Source of the DNA: Catonia carolina
Lineage: Eukaryota > Arthropoda > Insecta > Hemiptera > Achilidae
NCBI GenBank assembly: GCA_035578175.1
Contig: JAQMRL010000004.1
Coordinates: 36,448,901-36,512,900 of the forward strand
Reading direction: 5' to 3'
DNA length: 64,000 bases
Shown here: positions 32,705 through 46,439 of the stretch, piece after piece
Numbering within the stretch: the first letter of the stretch is position 1
Layout of the letters: each line of letters starts with the position of its first letter
Translations under genes and position numbers: made by a program
Notes under the pieces: generated by a model
Told to the model about the DNA's origin: nothing
Seen by the model: the letters and a program-made list of their open reading frames with translations, nothing else
Database searches by the model: none

Positions 32705-34980
32705 GTAGCCGACAAAATAATGTCTTAAATTTAAGCAAGCTTAGATGTTACGACGCAAGCTATTGTTGTCCTTCCTTTTTATGACTTTTTTTATTTCATA
32801 TTGTGAAAAGCAGTATAAATTTACTGCTGTTTCATACAATAAACCATAATCATTCCGTACTCGGAAGAACCTTAACAAATTTAAAAACGTTTTTGTTACG
32901 CCATTTAATTCTCGAAAGTATAGCATTTCAGTAGACGTTAATTGTTTAATATTCGGCCGTATCGTTAACTGGGCGGAAACAATGGGCAGATTTATGTAAA
33001 AATGTAAGTCGCCGTCACGAGCAGGAACAGTACCGGACCAATCAGGAAGCTCGGTACTGACAAATGACGTAATACTGATTGAGACGTTTTCATTGGTTGA
33101 TATCGGATGGCTATAATGAGCCCTCTGATTGGACAATAATAACCAATCAAAATGACGCCTAAGAAGACATCTGATTAGTTGGGTTTGAAGATTTTTCATT
33201 GGTTAAGAATACTAGTTTCTGATTGGTCCAATATTATATCTTTTATTGACGTCACACGGACGTCACCGTCATCGTAGGCCGCCTCACTAGCAAGACCTAA
33301 ATAATTATGTTTTTAAGAAGTGTAGATCAGTTCTATTAGATTACAATTATATGTTTTTAGATATGTTATAGACACAAATGGTGCTGAATAAAAAAACATT
33401 CGTTAACTAACGCTTTATAATGATTTTTTCTTTGTTGATTTAGGATCCGATAATTAACTCAAAATATATAATTAAAATGTACACGTTCTGCGCCACCAGT
33501 GTAAAAATTCAATTAACAATTCATTCCTCCTTAAAAAACATTAGAAAATTAGTTGTGCATGGCTCTCTGTTTATTATTGCTTTAGTTAAAATTCAAACAC
33601 AAAAATTATAATAACTCTCTGAAATAAGACCGTACGTATTGATAGACTACGCCTATGTTAATTAAGGAAGATGTTGGTTTGAACATTAAACTGAATAAAC
33701 TATTATCAAATTATATTTTTTGTACCATTAATAACATTAAATTTTTATATTCTTTCATAACATTGATAACATACTTTCTCTCAAATCCAATCTATCAAGT
33801 AATATGTTGTTGTTGTTAAGGTCAACAGCTAAAAGGCGGGTTTGAACCTCCAAAGGTTTTACTAAGTAAAACGAGGAGTGAGGTTGTTTACAATTGTCTT
33901 CCTCACTGAGTGGAAAAGTATGCTTATCAGCAGGCCGGGCCCTCTAAAAAGCACATATTTTCCACTCTGTAAATGACACCTTTACTTCATTCACCACAGG
34001 GTCTGGCTGTACAATGAAATTCATTACATTCAGAGAAAATAACTTTGATTAGTGCCTTTACACCTCTACCTCTTCTGTTTTTCAATGATCCAGTCATTTA
34101 ATTGACTGACCATGTGATAAGAAACAGAACTATTTATTTTAGCCCTGCAACAAACAGATTGAGTGTAAATATTTTGACACTCCACCTGTCTGTTATGGGC
34201 AACAAGTAACTTAAAATTAGGTAACTAATGAGATGTTAAATACTTGGCACAATTAATTTCGGTTTTTAGATCAATAGGCTAGATGTTAGTTCAAACATTT
34301 ACAGGTTATCTGAAATCTAAACTAAATATTTAATTCGGTTATTTTTTTTATTGTTTATAACCGTATCACTCAGTAGAAGCGTGTTTTCATGAGCGTAGCA
34401 GGGCTTCTAAAAAAGGTTTCAGTTCGCACGTTTCAAACGGCACCGTTAATATATTCACTGCAAGGTCTAACTGCATAATCATCAACTGTCATTGTAACAA
34501 TCTCTAAAAGTGTTTATTTCATTAGTACCTCTTATTTTCTTAATAATGTTTTAGTCGAAAATTTGCTTCTCTCGCTAAGAAAACAGAACGATTATTGTAG
34601 CCGTGGAAGTAGCAGTTAAAATTTAAAAAATATTTCACAGTTTAACTGCCTCTTGTAGGCAATACTAAATTTTCGCATCGCAAAATAAAATAATGACACA
34701 AGCAGCGAATAAACGCCGAGAAATGTCAAAAATATCGCCCAGAAATTTTTCATATCGTTACCCGTTTTTAGTAAGACTGATTGTCATTAAAAGGGCACAG
34801 GTTCTTGTTTGCTCTTACTAGGTATTGTTTAAGTATATTCTAAATTTCAGTTTGGTAATTCCGGCGAATCTACTGACGATTAGTTGACAAAAAAAATTCA
34901 GGGACGTCCTTATTAGAATAAACTTCAATATATAATGAAAAAATCACAATGTGTTACGTTAGTATAGTAGTGTTTGCATG
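32705..34980. repeat. Monomer 13, chimera of F subtype and long beta form
   Basis: The first part (to about 33020) matches the F subtype, including GCGGAAACAATGGGCAGATT. The rest matches the long form at 5167 and 24795, including GGATGGCTATAATGAGCC and the SINE-like segment at 33803-34202. The switch lies in the CCAAT/CRE block (33008-33270), which points to unequal crossing-over or conversion between monomers. Confidence 0.85.
33803..34202. mobile_element. SINE-like 400-bp segment, copy 4
   Basis: Bounded by CAAGTAA (33796-33802 and 34203-34209). Same insertion point as the others; carried here by the chimeric monomer. Confidence 0.55.
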
Positions 34981-36440
34981 GTAGCCGACAAAATAATGTC
35001 TTAAATTTAAGCAAGCGTATATGTGACAACGCAAGCTATTGTTGTCCTTCCTTTTTATGACTTTTTTTATTTTATATTGTGAAAAGCAGTATAAATAAAC
35101 TGCTGTTTCATACAATAAATCATAATCATTCCGTACTCGGAGGAACCTTAACAAGTTTAAAAATGTTTTTGTTACGCGTTTTAATTCTAGAAAGTATTGC
35201 ATTTCAGTAGACGTTAATTGTTTAATATTCGGCCGTATCGTTAACTGGGCGGTGACAATGGGCGGATTTATGTAAAAATGTAAGTCGACGTCACGCGCAG
35301 GAACAGTACCGGACCAATCAGAAAGCTCGATACTGACAAATGACGTAATACTGATTGAGACGTTTTCATTGGTTGATATCGGATGACGTAGTGAACTATT
35401 ATGAGCCCTCTGATTGGACAATATTAGCCAATCAAAATGTCGCCTCAGAAGACAACTGATTGGTTAGACATGAAAATTTTTCATTGGTTGAAAATACCAG
35501 TTTCTGATTGGTCCAATATTGTATCTTATATTGACGTCACACGGACTACACCGTCATTGTAGGCCGCCTCACTCGCAAGACCTAAATAATTATATTTTCA
35601 ACTGTAGATCAGTTCTATTAGATTTCAATTATATATTTTCAGATATGTTATAGACACAAATGGTGCAGAATGAAAAAACATTTGTTAACTAACGCTTTAC
35701 AATGATTATTTCTTTGTTGATTTAGGATCCGATAATTAACTCAAAATATATAATTAAAATATACACGTTCTGCGCCAACAGAGTAAAATTCCAATTAACA
35801 ATTCATGTCTCATTAAAAACCATTAGAAATTTGTTGTGCATGGCCCTCTGTTTATTATTGCTTTAGTTAAAATTGAAACACAAAAATTATAATAACTCTC
35901 TGAAATAAGACTGTACGTATTGATAGACTACGCCTATGTTATTTAAGGAAGATGTTGGTTTCAAAATTAAATTTAATAAACTATTATCAAATTATATTTT
36001 TTGTACGATTAATAAGATTAAATTTTTAAATTCTTTCATATCATTGATAACATCTTCTCTTTCAAATCCAATCTATCAAGTAACTTAAAATTAGGTAAAT
36101 AATGAGATGTTAAATACTTGGCACAATTAATTTCGGTTTTTAGATCATTAGGCTAGATGTTAGTTCAAACATTTACAGGTTATCTGAAATAAAAACTAAA
36201 TATTTAATTCGGTTATTTTTTCATTGGTTATAACCGTATCACTCAGTAGAAGCGTGTTTTCATGACCGTAGCAGGCCTTCTAAAACATTTTTCCGTTCGC
36301 ACGTCTCGAACGGCGCCTTTAATATATTCACTGCAAGGTCTAACTGCATAATCATCAACTGTCACTGTAAGAAGCTCTAAAAGTGTTTATTTCATTAGTA
36401 CCTCTTATTTTTATAATATGTTTTATTCGAAAATTGCAAG
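34981..36440. repeat. Monomer 14, beta class, internally deleted
   Basis: 1460 bp. At about 36435 the sequence jumps from TTCGAAAATT straight to GCAAGGTAGCC, dropping roughly 450 bp from the end of the monomer. The CCAAT/CRE block at about 35286-35560 is intact. Confidence 0.88.
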
Positions 36441-37899
36441 GTAGCCGACAAAATAATGTCTTAAATTTAAGCAAGCTTAGATGTGACAACGCAAGCTATT
36501 GTTGTCCTTCCTTTTTATGACTTTTTTTATTTCATATTGTGAAAAGCAGTATAAATTTACTGCTGTTTCATACAATAAACCATAATCATTCCGTACTAGG
36601 AAGAACCTTAACAAATTTAAAAATGTTTTTGTTACGCCATTTAATTCTGGAAAGTATAGCATTTCAGTAGACGTTAATTGTTTAATATTCGGCCGTATCG
36701 TTAACTGGGCGGTGACAATGGGCGGATTTATGTAAAAATGTAAGTCGACGTCACGCGCAGGAACAGTACCGGACCAATCAGAAAGCTCGATACTGACAAA
36801 TGACGTAATACTGATTGAGACGTTTTCATTGGTTGATATCGGATGACGTAGTGAACTATTATGAGCCCTCTGATTGGACAATATTAGCCAATCAAAATGT
36901 TGCCTCAGAAGACAACTGATTGGTTAGACATGAAAATTTTTCATTGGTTGAAAATACCAGTTTCTGATTGGTCCAATATTGTATCTTATATTGACGTCAC
37001 ACGGACTACACCGTCATTGTAGGCCGCCTCACTCGCAAGACTTAATAATTATATTTTCAACTGTAGATCAGTTCTATTAGATTTCAATTATATATTTTCA
37101 GATATGTTATAGACACAAATGGTGCAGAATGAAAAAACATTTGTTAACTAACGCTTTACAATGATTATTTCTTTGTTGATTTAGGATCCGATAATTAACT
37201 CAAAATATATAATTAAAATATACACGTTCTGCGCCAACAGAGTAAAATTCCAAGTAACAATTCATGTCTCATTAAAAACCATTAGAAATTTGTTGTGCAT
37301 GGCTCTCTGTTTATTATTGCTTTAGTTAAAATTGAAACACAAAAATTATAATAACTCTCTGAAATAAGACTGTACGTATTGATAGACTACGCCTATGTTA
37401 TTTAAGGAAGATGTTGGTTTCAAAATTAAATTTAATAAACTATTATCAAATTATATTTTTTGTACAATTAATAAGATTAAATTTTTAAATTCTTTCATAT
37501 CATTGATAACATCTTCTCTTTCAAATCCAATCTATCAAGTAACTTAAAATTAGGTAAATAATGAGATGTTAAATACTTGGCACAATTAATTTCGGTTTTT
37601 AGATCATTAGGCTAGATGTTAGTTCAAACATTTACAGGTTATCTGAAATAAAAACTAAATATTTAATTCGGTTATTTTTTCATTGGTTATAACCGTATCA
37701 CTCAGTAGAAGCGTGTTTTCATGACCGTAGCAGGCCTTCTAAAACATTTTTCCGTTCGCACGTCTCGAACGGCGCCTTTAATATATTCACTGCAAGGTCT
37801 AACTGCATAATCATCAACTGTCACTGTAAGAAGCTCTAAAAGTGTTTATTTCATTAGTACCTCTTATTTTTATAATATGTTTTATTCGAAAATTGCAAG
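36441..37899. repeat. Monomer 15, tandem copy of the deleted monomer
   Basis: 1459 bp with the same deletion junction at about 37894. The middle and end of this monomer are almost identical to monomer 14, marking a recent tandem duplication. The CCAAT/CRE block is at about 36744-37020. Confidence 0.88.
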
Positions 37900-39824
37900 G
37901 TAGCCGACAAAATAATGTCTTAAATTTAAGCAAGCTTAGATGTGACAACGCAAGCTATTGTTGTCCTTCCTTTTTATGACTTTTTTTATTTCATATTGTG
38001 AAAAGCAGTATAAATTTACTGCTGTTTCATACAATAAACCATAATCATTCCGTACTAGGAAGAACCTTAACAAATTTAAAAATGTTTTTGTTACGCCATT
38101 TAATTCTGGAAAGTATAGCATTTCAGTAGACGTTAATTGTTTAATATTCGGCCGTATCGTTAACTGGGCGGTGACAATGGGCGGATTTATGTAAAAATGT
38201 AAGTCGACGTCACGCGCAGGAACAGTACCGGACCAATCAGAAAGCTCGATACTGACAAATGACGTAATACTGATTGAGACGTTTTCATTGGTTGATATCG
38301 GATGACGTAGTGAACTATTATGAGCCCTCTGATTGGACAATATTAGCCAATCAAAATGTCGCCTCAGAAGACAACTGATTGGTTAGACATGAAAATTTTT
38401 CATTGGTTGAAAATACCAGTTTCTGACTGGTCCAATATTGTATCTTATATTGACGTCACACGGACTACACCGTCATTGTAGGCCGCCTCACTCGCAAGAC
38501 CTAAATAATTATATTTTCTACTGTAGATCAGTTCTATTACATTTTAATTATGTATTTTCACATATGTTATAGGCACAAATGGTGCAGAATTAAAATCATT
38601 CGTTAACTAACGCTTTATAATGATTATTTCTTTGTTTATTTAGGATCCGATAATTAACTCAAAATATATAATTAAAATATACACGTTCTGCGCCAACAGT
38701 GTGAAATTCCAATTAACAATTCATGTCTCCTTAAAAAAACATTAGAAATTTAGTTGTGCATGGCTCTCTGTTTATTATTGCTTTAGTTAATATTCAAAAA
38801 AAAAAATTATAATAACTCTTTGAAATAAGACCGTACGTATTGACAGACTACCCCTATGTTTTATAAGGAAGATGTTGGTTTGAACATTAAATTGAGTAAA
38901 CTATTATCAAATTATATTTTTTATACGATTAATAAGATTCAATTTTTACATTTCTTCATAACATTGATAACATCCTTTCTTTCAAATCCAATCTATTAAA
39001 TAACTTAAATATAGGTAAATAATGAGATGTTAAATACTTGGCACAATTAATTTAAGTTTTTAGATCATTAGGCTAGATGTTCGTTCAAACATTTACAGGT
39101 TATCTAAAATAAAAAATAAATATTAAATTCGGTTACTTTTTTATTGTTTATAACCGCTCACTCAACCGCTCACTCAACCGCTCGCTTGGTTATTATTGTT
39201 TAAATCGCTTCACTCAGTAGAAGCGTGTTTTCATGAGCGTAGCAGGCCTTCTAAAAATATTTTCAGTTCGCACGTTTCAAACGGCGCCTTTAATATATTC
39301 ACTGCAAGGTCTAACTGCATAATCATCAACTGTCATTGTAAGAAACTCTAAAAGTGTTTATTTCATTAGTACCTCTTATTTTCTTAATATGTTTTAGTCG
39401 AAAATTTGCTTCTCTCGCTAAGAAAACAGAAAGAATATTGTAGCCGTGGAAGTAGCAGTTAAAATTTAAGAAATATTTCACAGTTTAACTGCCTCTTGTA
39501 GGCAATACTAAATTTTCGCATCACAAAATAAAATAATGACACAAGCAGCGAATAACGGCGGAGAAATGTCAAAAATATTGCCAAAAAATTTTTCATATCG
39601 TTAACCGTTTTTAGTGTGACTGATTGTCGTTAAAAGGGCACAGGTTCTATTTTGCTCTTACTAGGTATTGTTAAAGTATATTCTAAATTTCAGTTTGGTA
39701 ATTCCGGCGATTCTACTGACGATTAGTTGACAAAAAAAACTTCAGAGACGTCCTTATTAGAATAAACTTCAATATACAATGAAAAAATCACAATGTGTTA
39801 CGTTAGTAGAGTAGTGTTTGCATG
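37900..39824. repeat. Monomer 16, beta class, F subtype
   Basis: 1925 bp. The start repeats monomers 14-15, and from about 38516 it follows the F subtype of 14024. The CCAAT/CRE block is at about 38205-38475; three-unit 12-bp minisatellite at 39152-39187. Confidence 0.88.
39152..39187 (+). repeat. 12-bp minisatellite, three units
   Basis: Three tandem AACCGCTCACTC-type units, one more than at 15277-15300. Confidence 0.8.
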
Positions 39825-41155
39825 GTAGCCGACAAAATAATGTCTTAAATTTAAGCAAGCTTAGATGTGACAACGCAAGCTATTGTTGTCCTTCCTTTTT
39901 ATGACTTTTTTTATTTCATATTGTGAAAAGCAGTATAAATAGTACTGCTGTTTCATACCATAAATCATAATCATTCCATACTCGGAAGAACCTTAACAAG
40001 TTTAAAAATGTTTTTGTTACGCGTTTTAATTCTGGAAAGTATAGCATTTCAGTAGACGTTAATTGTTTAATATTCGGCCGTATCGTTAACTGGGCGGTGA
40101 CAACGGGCGGATTTATGTAAAAATGTAAGTCGACGTCTCGCGCAGGAACAGTACCGGACCAATCAGAAAGCTCGATACTAACAATGGACGTAATACTGAT
40201 TGAGACGTTTTCATTGGTTGATATCGGGTGACGTAGTGAACTATTATGAGCCCTCTGATTGGACAATATTAACCAATCAAAAGAAGAACCCTAAAAAAAA
40301 GAAGAACCCTAACAAAATTCAACATGTTTTTGGTAGGTGTTTTAATTCTGAAACGTATTGCATTTCAGTAGACGTTATTCTCTATTATTCGGCCGTATAA
40401 TTAACTGGGCGGTGGCAATGGGCGGATCTTATGTAAAAATGTTAGGCGACGTCACGCGCAGGAACAGTACCGGATCAATCAGGAAGCTCGACACTGACAA
40501 ATGACTGAATGAGACGACTTCATTGGTTCATATCGGATGACGTAGTGAACTATAAGGAGCTCTCTGATTGGACAATAATAACTAATGAAAATCACGCCTA
40601 AGAAGACATCTGATTGGTTAGTTTTGGAGATTTTTCAGTGGTTGAGAATACTCTACTCTGATTGGTCCTATATTATACCTGCCTTTGACGTCAAACGCGC
40701 GTTGTCGTCATTGTAGGCCGCCTTACTCGCAAGAATTAAATAATAATTTTTTTCTACTGTACATCAAATCTATTACATTTTAGTTGTATATTTTCGGATA
40801 TGTTAAAGACACAAATAGTGCGAAAGAAATAAAATTTCGTTAAGTAACGCTCTCTAATGATTATTTCTTTGTTGATTTAGGAACTGATATTTAACTCAAA
40901 ACGTATAATAAAAATATACACGTTCTGCGCCAATAGTGTAAAACTCTAATCAGCAATTAATTCCTAGTTAAAATAACGTTAGAAAATTAGTTGTGCAGTG
41001 CTCTCTGTTTATTAGTACTATAGTAAAAATTCAAGCACAAAAATTACAATAATTCTTAGAAATAAAACCGTGCGTATTGATGTACTACGCCTATGTTATT
41101 TGAGGTAGATGTTGGTTTGAACATTAAATTTAATAAACTATTATCAGATTATATT

Positions 41156-41168
41156 TTTTGTGCGATTA
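41156..41168. repeat. Left target-site duplication of RTE copy 2
   Basis: TTTTGTGCGATTA, partner at 47793-47805 (TTTTGTACGATTA). The same single mismatch as in copy 1 shows that the two composites descend from one insertion. Confidence 0.85.
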
Positions 41169-41344
41169 ATAATAATAATAATAATAGCCTTTCTTTATTA
41201 GTCTCCTTTAAAATTACATACTTTACATTGAGTAGATACATTACACATAAGACAATAACTATGTAATAAATAATTATATTAAAAAAAACAAATAAATTTA
41301 TAAATTTTTAAACTTTAATGTTCAAATAAAATCATAATTTCTTT

Positions 41345-41386
<42 letters not shown>

Positions 41387-41403
41387 TATTTAGGAAACTA
41401 GGC

Positions 41404-42915
41404 CTATTTTTGGGCAACGGCCTCTCCCAATGTTTTCCAACGGGATTTGTCTCTTGTTGTAATTTGCCAATGTGCACCGGCATGTTTTTTGACCAATTCG
41501 TCGTCCCACCTCAAACACTGTCTACCTCTACGCCTGATATTTTCAATCGGTTGCCATTCTGTAACTCGTTTTGTCCATCTGTCGTCATTTAGCCGTAACA
41601 CATTTCCAGCCCAATTCCATTTCAGTCGCTTTGCCACTTCGACAACATTTTGAAGTTGTGTTCTCCTCCTTAGTTCTGTGTTTTTGATCTTGTCTCGGAA
41701 GGAAACCCCTAACATGCTCCGTTCCATGGCTCTTTGAGTGACTCTCAGTCTGTATACGTCCTTCTTTGACAAAGTCCATGTCTGTGCGCCGTAGGTCATG
41801 CAAGGAAGCACACAACAATTAAAAGCTAAGGTCTTTAATCTTTGAGACATTTTGCTTTTAAATATAAACTTCATTGACCAGTATTTTCTCCAAGCCAAAG
41901 TCATTCTTCGGTTTACTTCCTTACTGCATCCATTCCTAAAAGAAATTGTCTGTCCCAGATAAATCGCCTCATTTACCCATATTAATTTTTTACCATTTAG
42001 GACAATATCCTCTCGCTTACTGTTAGTGAGAAGAATAGTTTTATCATTATTTATCTCAAGTCTCGCTAATAGGCTAGCTTGCTGTAGTTCTTCTAGCACA
42101 CCGCTTAATTCCGTTGGTGATTTCGCAAATAATGTAATATCATCTGCAAATCTTACATTACTTATGTTTCTTCCATTCACTCTTATACCCTTTTCATCCC
42201 AATCCAAATTTTTGAAAACTGAATCCAATGTTACATTGAAAAGATCGGGTGAGAGAGGATCGCCCTGTTTGTCACCTCGTCCAACTGGAAAAAAATCGCC
42301 CGGATTCTCTAGGACCACTAGAGCTTCGCCATTTTTGTACCAATGCCGTAATACTCTTAATATTCTTTCATCTATCCCTAGCTCTTGTAATCCCTTAAAA
42401 ACAGATACCAGTTTCACAGAATCAAAAGCCTTCGCAAAGCCCACCAAAGCTATATAAATTTCTATGTTATATTCTCTGCATTTTTCGATCAGCTGGTTCA
42501 CTACCTGCAAATGATCCACAGTTGAAAACCCAGGGCGAAAACCCGCTTGTTCAATGTGTTGGTTGTACTCCACAATCGGTTTCATACGTCGTTGTATAAT
42601 CTTAGCGAAAACTTTACTCAATGATGAAGAAAGAGTAATAGGACGGTAATTTTTAATATCCGTTACCTCTCCCTTTTTATGAAGCAGAATGATGTCCGAT
42701 TTAAGCCATTGGCCTGGAACCTTGCCCTGCATCATTATTTGGTTAAATATGTGTGTTAAATTCTTTGAAATAAAGCACTCTGCCACTCTTAGGTATTCAT
42801 TTATTATCTTGTCATTTCCTGGTGATTTTCCACTCTTGAGTTTCTTTAGAACGGAACTGACTTCTTCCTCCAATATGTTAAGAAATGTCCTATGTTCGTC
42901 TTGGATTTCTGATGA

Positions 42916-42946
<31 letters not shown>

Positions 42947-44429
42947 TAGATGCCACAGCCAGGATATCTTCTCTGCTTCTTTTTACAATTCCGTTTTCAT
43001 CCCTCAAACCTGACAACCATAATCTACCTTGAGATAAAGATTTCCTGGTTTTCTTTACAGATAGGTCCGGTTGCATTAGACTTTTCACCAATTCGTTATT
43101 GTAAGCATTAATGTCTTTTCTAATATTGTATTTACAAGCTTTACATATAATATTTAATTCTAATTTATCTTCAATAGTTTTATTGTCCTTTCTCCATAAT
43201 ATCGATCTTTTCCTGATTAGTTCTAGTGTAAGGTCACTCAGTTTATTATTTCGTCTAATTCCTCTATTCACCTTTCTTTTTGATTCTTTACTTGTGTTAA
43301 TTATAGTGTTTTCTAACCAGTTGTAATTTTCTTGCATATCACAATTTCTTGGTATCCTTTGAACCACTGCATTCTTAATATTCCTCTGAAAGTTTTCTAA
43401 GTTAATATGCTGATGTTGATTATTATCTTTAAAAAAATGTCTCCTAGATCTATCTGTGGTTAGTATTTTGCCTCGTATTAGCCTATGGTCTGAATGGAAT
43501 TGGAAATTTTTAACTACACTTACATCATGGAACATATTCTTGTTTTTTGATAGTATAAAATCTATCTCATTTTTATGCTTACCATTTGGCGACAACCATG
43601 TCCATTTACGGCCTGCTCTTTTTTTAAAGAAACTGTTCAGAATTTTTAGGTTAAATTCTTGGCAAAATCTTGTCAATCTCCAACCTCTTGTATTTCTTTT
43701 GCCGTAGCCTAAAGCACCAATCGTATCTTGTTCTCCTACCTTCCTGAGACCTATTTGGGCATTTAAATCTCCCATTATTATTGTTTCTTCCCTGTAATTT
43801 GTTTTCTTCTCTTCTAATTCCTCTATTAATAAGTTATAGAATTGTTCGATTTCTTCTTCAGTAGAAGAGCTGGTCGGTGCATACACTTGAATAAACCGTA
43901 GTATCACTTGGTTTCGTCTAATACTGAGGGTAGAGGTTCTATCTGATATAGGTTTGAATTCTAAAATATCATTTCTAAATTTATTATGGTGAACTAAAAA
44001 ACCCGTTCCATTTTTACCGGATACTTCTCCGAAATAGAAAAATATAAATTTGCTTTTCCTCTCAATTATTTTTTCACCTTGTCTTCTTATTTCCGATAAT
44101 CCTAATATGTCAATATCACTATTGCTTAAAGCTTGTTCAAGTTCTACAATTTGTTCTTCAGACATTAAAGATCTTACATTTAAAGTGCTGAATGTACTAT
44201 AATTTACTTTATAGTTTTTGTTTGATTGTGAAGTGGTGTGTATTGCTGAGTTATTTCTATTTCTAGTTGGGAGGTATTGGTCTCTTGCCCCCTTGCTGAC
44301 CAAACGTTCTGGGGGTGTTGTTTTTGTGAATGAGTTGCTTTTTATATTATCACATTCTGTTTTCCCTATTTTACAATCGTATTTTTTAACATTTTTTGTC
44401 CTTATCTTGAGTCTAGTTTCCTCTAATTT
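41404..44429 (-). pseudogene. RTE ORF2, copy 2: frameshifted, motif A Asp changed to Gly
   Basis: The endonuclease part is open from 44429 (TTG start equivalent at 44303) to the homopolymer, where the combined T26/A3 tract of 29 bases breaks the frame. The reverse-transcriptase part is open again from about 42873 to the stop at 41404. Endonuclease motifs are intact. In the RT, motif A reads VGFAKAFDS: the catalytic aspartate codon GAC of copy 1 (18559-18561) is GGC here, because of a T-to-C difference at 42440. FADD is retained. GVKQGDP has become GDKQGDP. Even without the frameshift this copy should lack polymerase activity. Confidence 0.87.
42916..42941 (-). repeat. Homopolymer A26 (sense) in ORF2 copy 2
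   Basis: T26 on the plus strand followed by AAA. The combined length is two bases longer than in copy 1 and causes the frameshift. Confidence 0.92.
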
Positions 44430-44659
44430 TCATTCATTCCTGTCGTTAATTTTGTCTTCATCCTTATCTATAAGAAAACTTTCAATTGAGTTTTTCCTTT
44501 TATTTTCACTTTTCTTTGTTTTTTTTTAACTATTTGCGCTGCTGGAGAATTTTGTTTAATCGATCCTTTGGGTGATTCACTCAGTAGACGCTTTTTAGGT
44601 TTTTCTGTTCCTTCTCTAACTATTAGTTTGTCATATCGTATAATGGCAAACTTTCCTTC

Positions 44660-45181
44660 TCACCTTGCTTTCTTCAAATCTACCTGGAGTTGTTTTCTAA
44701 CTTGTATGACTTTTGGTGGGAAATCCTCAGAGATAAAAATATTTGATCCCTTTAAGCATTTTGCCTGTGTGATTATGTTTATTTTCTTTCTAGAAGAAAC
44801 AAGCCCCACGATGACAAGTCTATTTTTATTTTCAGTCGCCCGGCCTATTCGTCTTATAAAATCTATTTCATTATCCTCTATATTTACCTTAAGTTTAGTT
44901 CTAATTAAATGGAAAACCGTGTTCTCAAGGTCCATATTATTTCCTTGTCCTTCTTCTAGGCCGTTTATAATTAAATTTTTCTTCCTATTCTCACGTTCTA
45001 GAAAATCAATTCTTTTTTCTTGCTCTTTAATGGTGTTATTCAGTGACATCAAGGAGTCTTGAAAATTCTCAGTGGGTTGCTTTGAAAATTTGCTCAGCTC
45101 TTCTTTGATGTTTGCTTTTATTTCTTTTTTCATTTCTTCTTTAAAGTTATCCAGTATTTTTTTGAAGGAGTCTAAATCCAT
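44660..45181 (-). pseudogene. RTE ORF1, copy 2: premature stop
   Basis: Identical to copy 1 ORF1 except for few changes (such as Met21 to Ile) up to residue 173, where TCA has become TGA (44660-44662). About 51 basic C-terminal residues are lost. Downstream, the T run near 44519-44527 is nine bases instead of eight, which would also shift the tail. Copy 3 shares both changes. Confidence 0.82.
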
Positions 45182-45283
45182 CTTAATTTTAGATATTATA
45201 AAAGTTTTTATGACTGACTGATTTCAATATACAGGCAATAAAATTCAGTTCTAAAGAAAATTATTCCGTTATCTATATTTGTA

Positions 45284-46439
45284 ACAGGTGATTCAAAAAG
45301 AGCGCCGGTTTTTAAACGGCTGGTAAATTTTTGTTTATCGGTTGGCAACATTGTTAGACCTCATTTCTATTTCGGAGAACATTCCGATTGACGATTCAGT
45401 TGTAATTTCTCTTGTTCGCAATGTAGTACTCTCGCAGTCTGTGTCTAACCATGGAGAAGTTTACTATTGCACAACGAGTGTTAATCGTCAAAACATTTTA
45501 CCAGAGTGGAGAGAGTTATGCGGCTACTGTCAGGCGACTTCGCGGTACTCTAGGACGTAATGAAGCACCGAATGAATCAACAGTTCGCAGGCTCATGAAA
45601 AAGTTTTTTGAGACGGGTTCAACAGTCGACCTTAAAAGTTCTGGACGTCGTCGTTCTGGCCGAACTGAGCAGAACGTTGCGTTGGTTCGTGACAGTGTGG
45701 CTGTTAGCCCAGCAAAATCAATACGTCGCCGTTCTCAACAATTGGGTTTACGATGTTCTTCTGTACGGAGAATTCTTCGGTACGATCTCCAATATCACCC
45801 GTATAAAATTCAGTTGACGAAACATTTGAAAGTGGCAGACCACCAGAAGAGACGACAGGTTGTTGACTGGATATTAAGAAAACGGCAGGATGATGACACC
45901 TTCGCAAACAAAATCATTTTCAGTGATGAGGCGCACTTCCACTTAAACGGTTTTGTTAATAAACAGAACTGCCGTATGTGGGGTTTAGAAAACCCTCGCG
46001 TCACGCTGCAATGTCACGCTGCACGAGAAACAATGTTGTTGCTCCGTGAACGGTTCCAGGATCGCATCATTTCCCGTAATTCCGACCATCAATAGCCACC
46101 AAGGTCGTGTGACTTGACGCCTTGTGGCTTTCATCTTTGAGGTCATCTGAAGTCATTGGTGTATGCCAATAAACCCCGAAACATCAATGACTTGAAGGAG
46201 GAAATTCGACGGGTTATCGGACAAATGGAAGTCGAAACTTGTCGTGCAGTAGTATCCAATTTCATGGACAGAGTTGATGCGTGCATGGGCAGTAGAGGAG
46301 GACACATGCATGGCATCATTTTTCATACATGAAATCGGAAGGTAAGATGAACTTGTTGATGTATTTATTTTCAATTTTTCAATAAAATAAATCTCTTAAT
46401 TTGATATATCAAAACCGGCGCTCTTTTTGAATCACCCCA
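45284..46439 (+). mobile_element. Tc1/mariner-like DNA transposon, copy 2
   Basis: 1156 bp, the same length and host position as copy 1, with TA flanks (45282-45283 and 46440-46441). The left end reads CAGGTGATTC where copy 1 has CGGGTGATTC. Confidence 0.87.
45451..46332 (+). pseudogene. Tc1/mariner-like transposase, copy 2, inactivated
   Basis: Same three lesions as copy 1: missing middle region with the GTCACGCTGCA direct repeat, a TAG after SDHQ (46093-46095) and a TGA about 45 bases later. Only a few residues differ (for example QVVDWIL against QFVDWVL). It is inherited as a fossil with the composite. Confidence 0.86.

Noticed and set aside
34981..38516. Assembly error as the cause of the duplicated 1.46-kb monomer
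   Set aside because: Not fully excluded, but small differences (for example TTGCC against CGCC near 36900 and 38360) and different downstream partners suggest two real copies.
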